From the NCBI RefSeq assembly GCF_001306915.1, contig NZ_LJTC01000010.1:108693-172692 (forward strand): DNA of 64,000 nt, in the 5' to 3' direction. How positions within the stretch are numbered: position 1 is the stretch's first letter; each line of letters opens with the position of its first letter. This stretch comes from Pseudoalteromonas lipolytica. GTDB lineage: Bacteria; Pseudomonadota; Gammaproteobacteria; Enterobacterales; Alteromonadaceae. The position numbers and the translations under genes were made by a program. Shown here piece after piece: positions 63,788 through 64,000 of this stretch. Under the pieces are notes generated by a model, which saw only the letters and a program-made list of their open reading frames with translations, was not told where the DNA came from and did not search any database.

Positions 63788-64000
63788 TGGGGCTTTCGTT
63801 CAGGGTATCGACTGGGTCTCTTTTTCACACATCTTGGATAATGTCTTTCTCTTCGCTCTGGCAGTACAAAGGTTTCAGCCATTGCAATAAGTTTATTTAT
63901 TACGCTCGGTACTTTTCCTGCTGAGGTGTGAGGCAACATCATTAACTCCTTGATGATATAGCCAGAAGCATTGCTGTAACTGAGTTGATAAGGCCATATC
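63766..64000 (-). CDS. IS4-family-like transposase, C-terminal end only
   Basis: On the minus strand an open frame enters from the right edge and ends with TAA at 63766-63768. It reads ...LSYSNASGYIIKELMML and ends with a basic tail (RHYPRCVKKRPSRYPERKPQ), which resembles the C-termini of IS4-family transposases. The catalytic YREK box would lie outside the window. The insertion-sequence boundary must be between the pykA stop (63711) and 63766, but I cannot place the inverted repeat without the other end. Confidence 0.65.
   Translation of the reverse strand, partial: IWPYQLSYSNASGYIIKELMMLPHTSAGKVPSVINKLIAMAETFVLPERRERHYPRCVKKRPSRYPERKPQKMPVSS

Noticed and set aside
1..64000. CRISPR array, prophage, integron or defence island
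   Set aside because: No regularly spaced direct repeats, integrase, phage structural genes or nuclease/helicase defence clusters were seen.

Overview
The window is a low-GC chromosomal stretch from a marine gammaproteobacterium of the order Alteromonadales, most likely Pseudoalteromonas or a close relative. The evidence is the gene set and gene order (ybfF-seqA-pgm next to ybfE-fldA-fur, bioA divergent from bioBFCD, etfBA divergent from ETF-QO), a rhombosortase, many secreted S9/M28 peptidases and lipoproteins, and protein sequences that match remembered enterobacterial and Vibrio/Shewanella homologues along their length. It is mostly core genome; accessory DNA is limited to short non-coding inverted-repeat elements and the end of an IS4-like insertion sequence at the right edge.

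Layout. 1-7.7 kb: truncated gamma-glutamyltransferase, rhombosortase, a membrane protein, a large S9 lipoprotein peptidase, and a tightly overlapping trio (DUF2798, YeiH-type transporter, secreted EEP-fold nuclease/phosphatase). 7.7-13.6 kb: purEK, a 267-bp inverted-repeat element, the ABC-F factor ybiT with an apparent ATC start codon, a TetR regulator behind a tandem operator, and a porin. 13.5-17.8 kb: small enzymes and a two-gene truncated-globin/PAS-GGDEF operon. 17.8-24.7 kb: htpX, the complete biotin locus with a BirA-type operator between bioA and bioB, a second 266-bp inverted-repeat element fused to the bioA stop codon, and a P-loop kinase. 24.9-36 kb: asnS, a PstS-like binding protein, ETF/ETF-QO, a thioesterase, an outer-membrane barrel protein, trmO, proS and an LpxH-like phosphoesterase. 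36-47 kb: a NatAB-type ABC exporter with DUF3025, an M28 peptidase lipoprotein, a 10-TM metal exporter, the branched-chain 2-oxoacid dehydrogenase operon and astE. 47-53 kb: pgm, seqA, ybfF, DUF2788, ybfE, fldA, fur, fklB. 53-64 kb: tRNA-Ser(UGA), small membrane proteins, a nitroreductase, DoxX, fadH, sppA, ansA, gnd, pykA and the IS4-like 3' end.

How the parts work together. bkd (branched-chain keto acid oxidation), ETF and ETF-QO (electrons from acyl-CoA dehydrogenases to quinone), fadH and the thioesterase form a dispersed acyl-CoA catabolism set; similar ACGT-containing palindromes of the LiuR type lie before etf and bkd. gnd, pgm and pykA are central carbon genes; gnd and pykA diverge from a long region with a LacI-type palindrome inside a promoter spacer and a strong leader hairpin. 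fldA-fur link to iron.

The most unusual signal is the pair of non-coding elements at 9464-9730 and 23947-24212. Their outer sequences are unrelated, but they have nearly the same length, perfect or near-perfect terminal inverted repeats, and the same internal motif pair (AGGCAAGGCA and GATAACGCAG, exactly 36 nt apart in both) inside a hairpin whose stems differ in sequence but keep pairing. This looks like a structured mobile element family. No CRISPR array, toxin-antitoxin pair, phage or defence island was seen.
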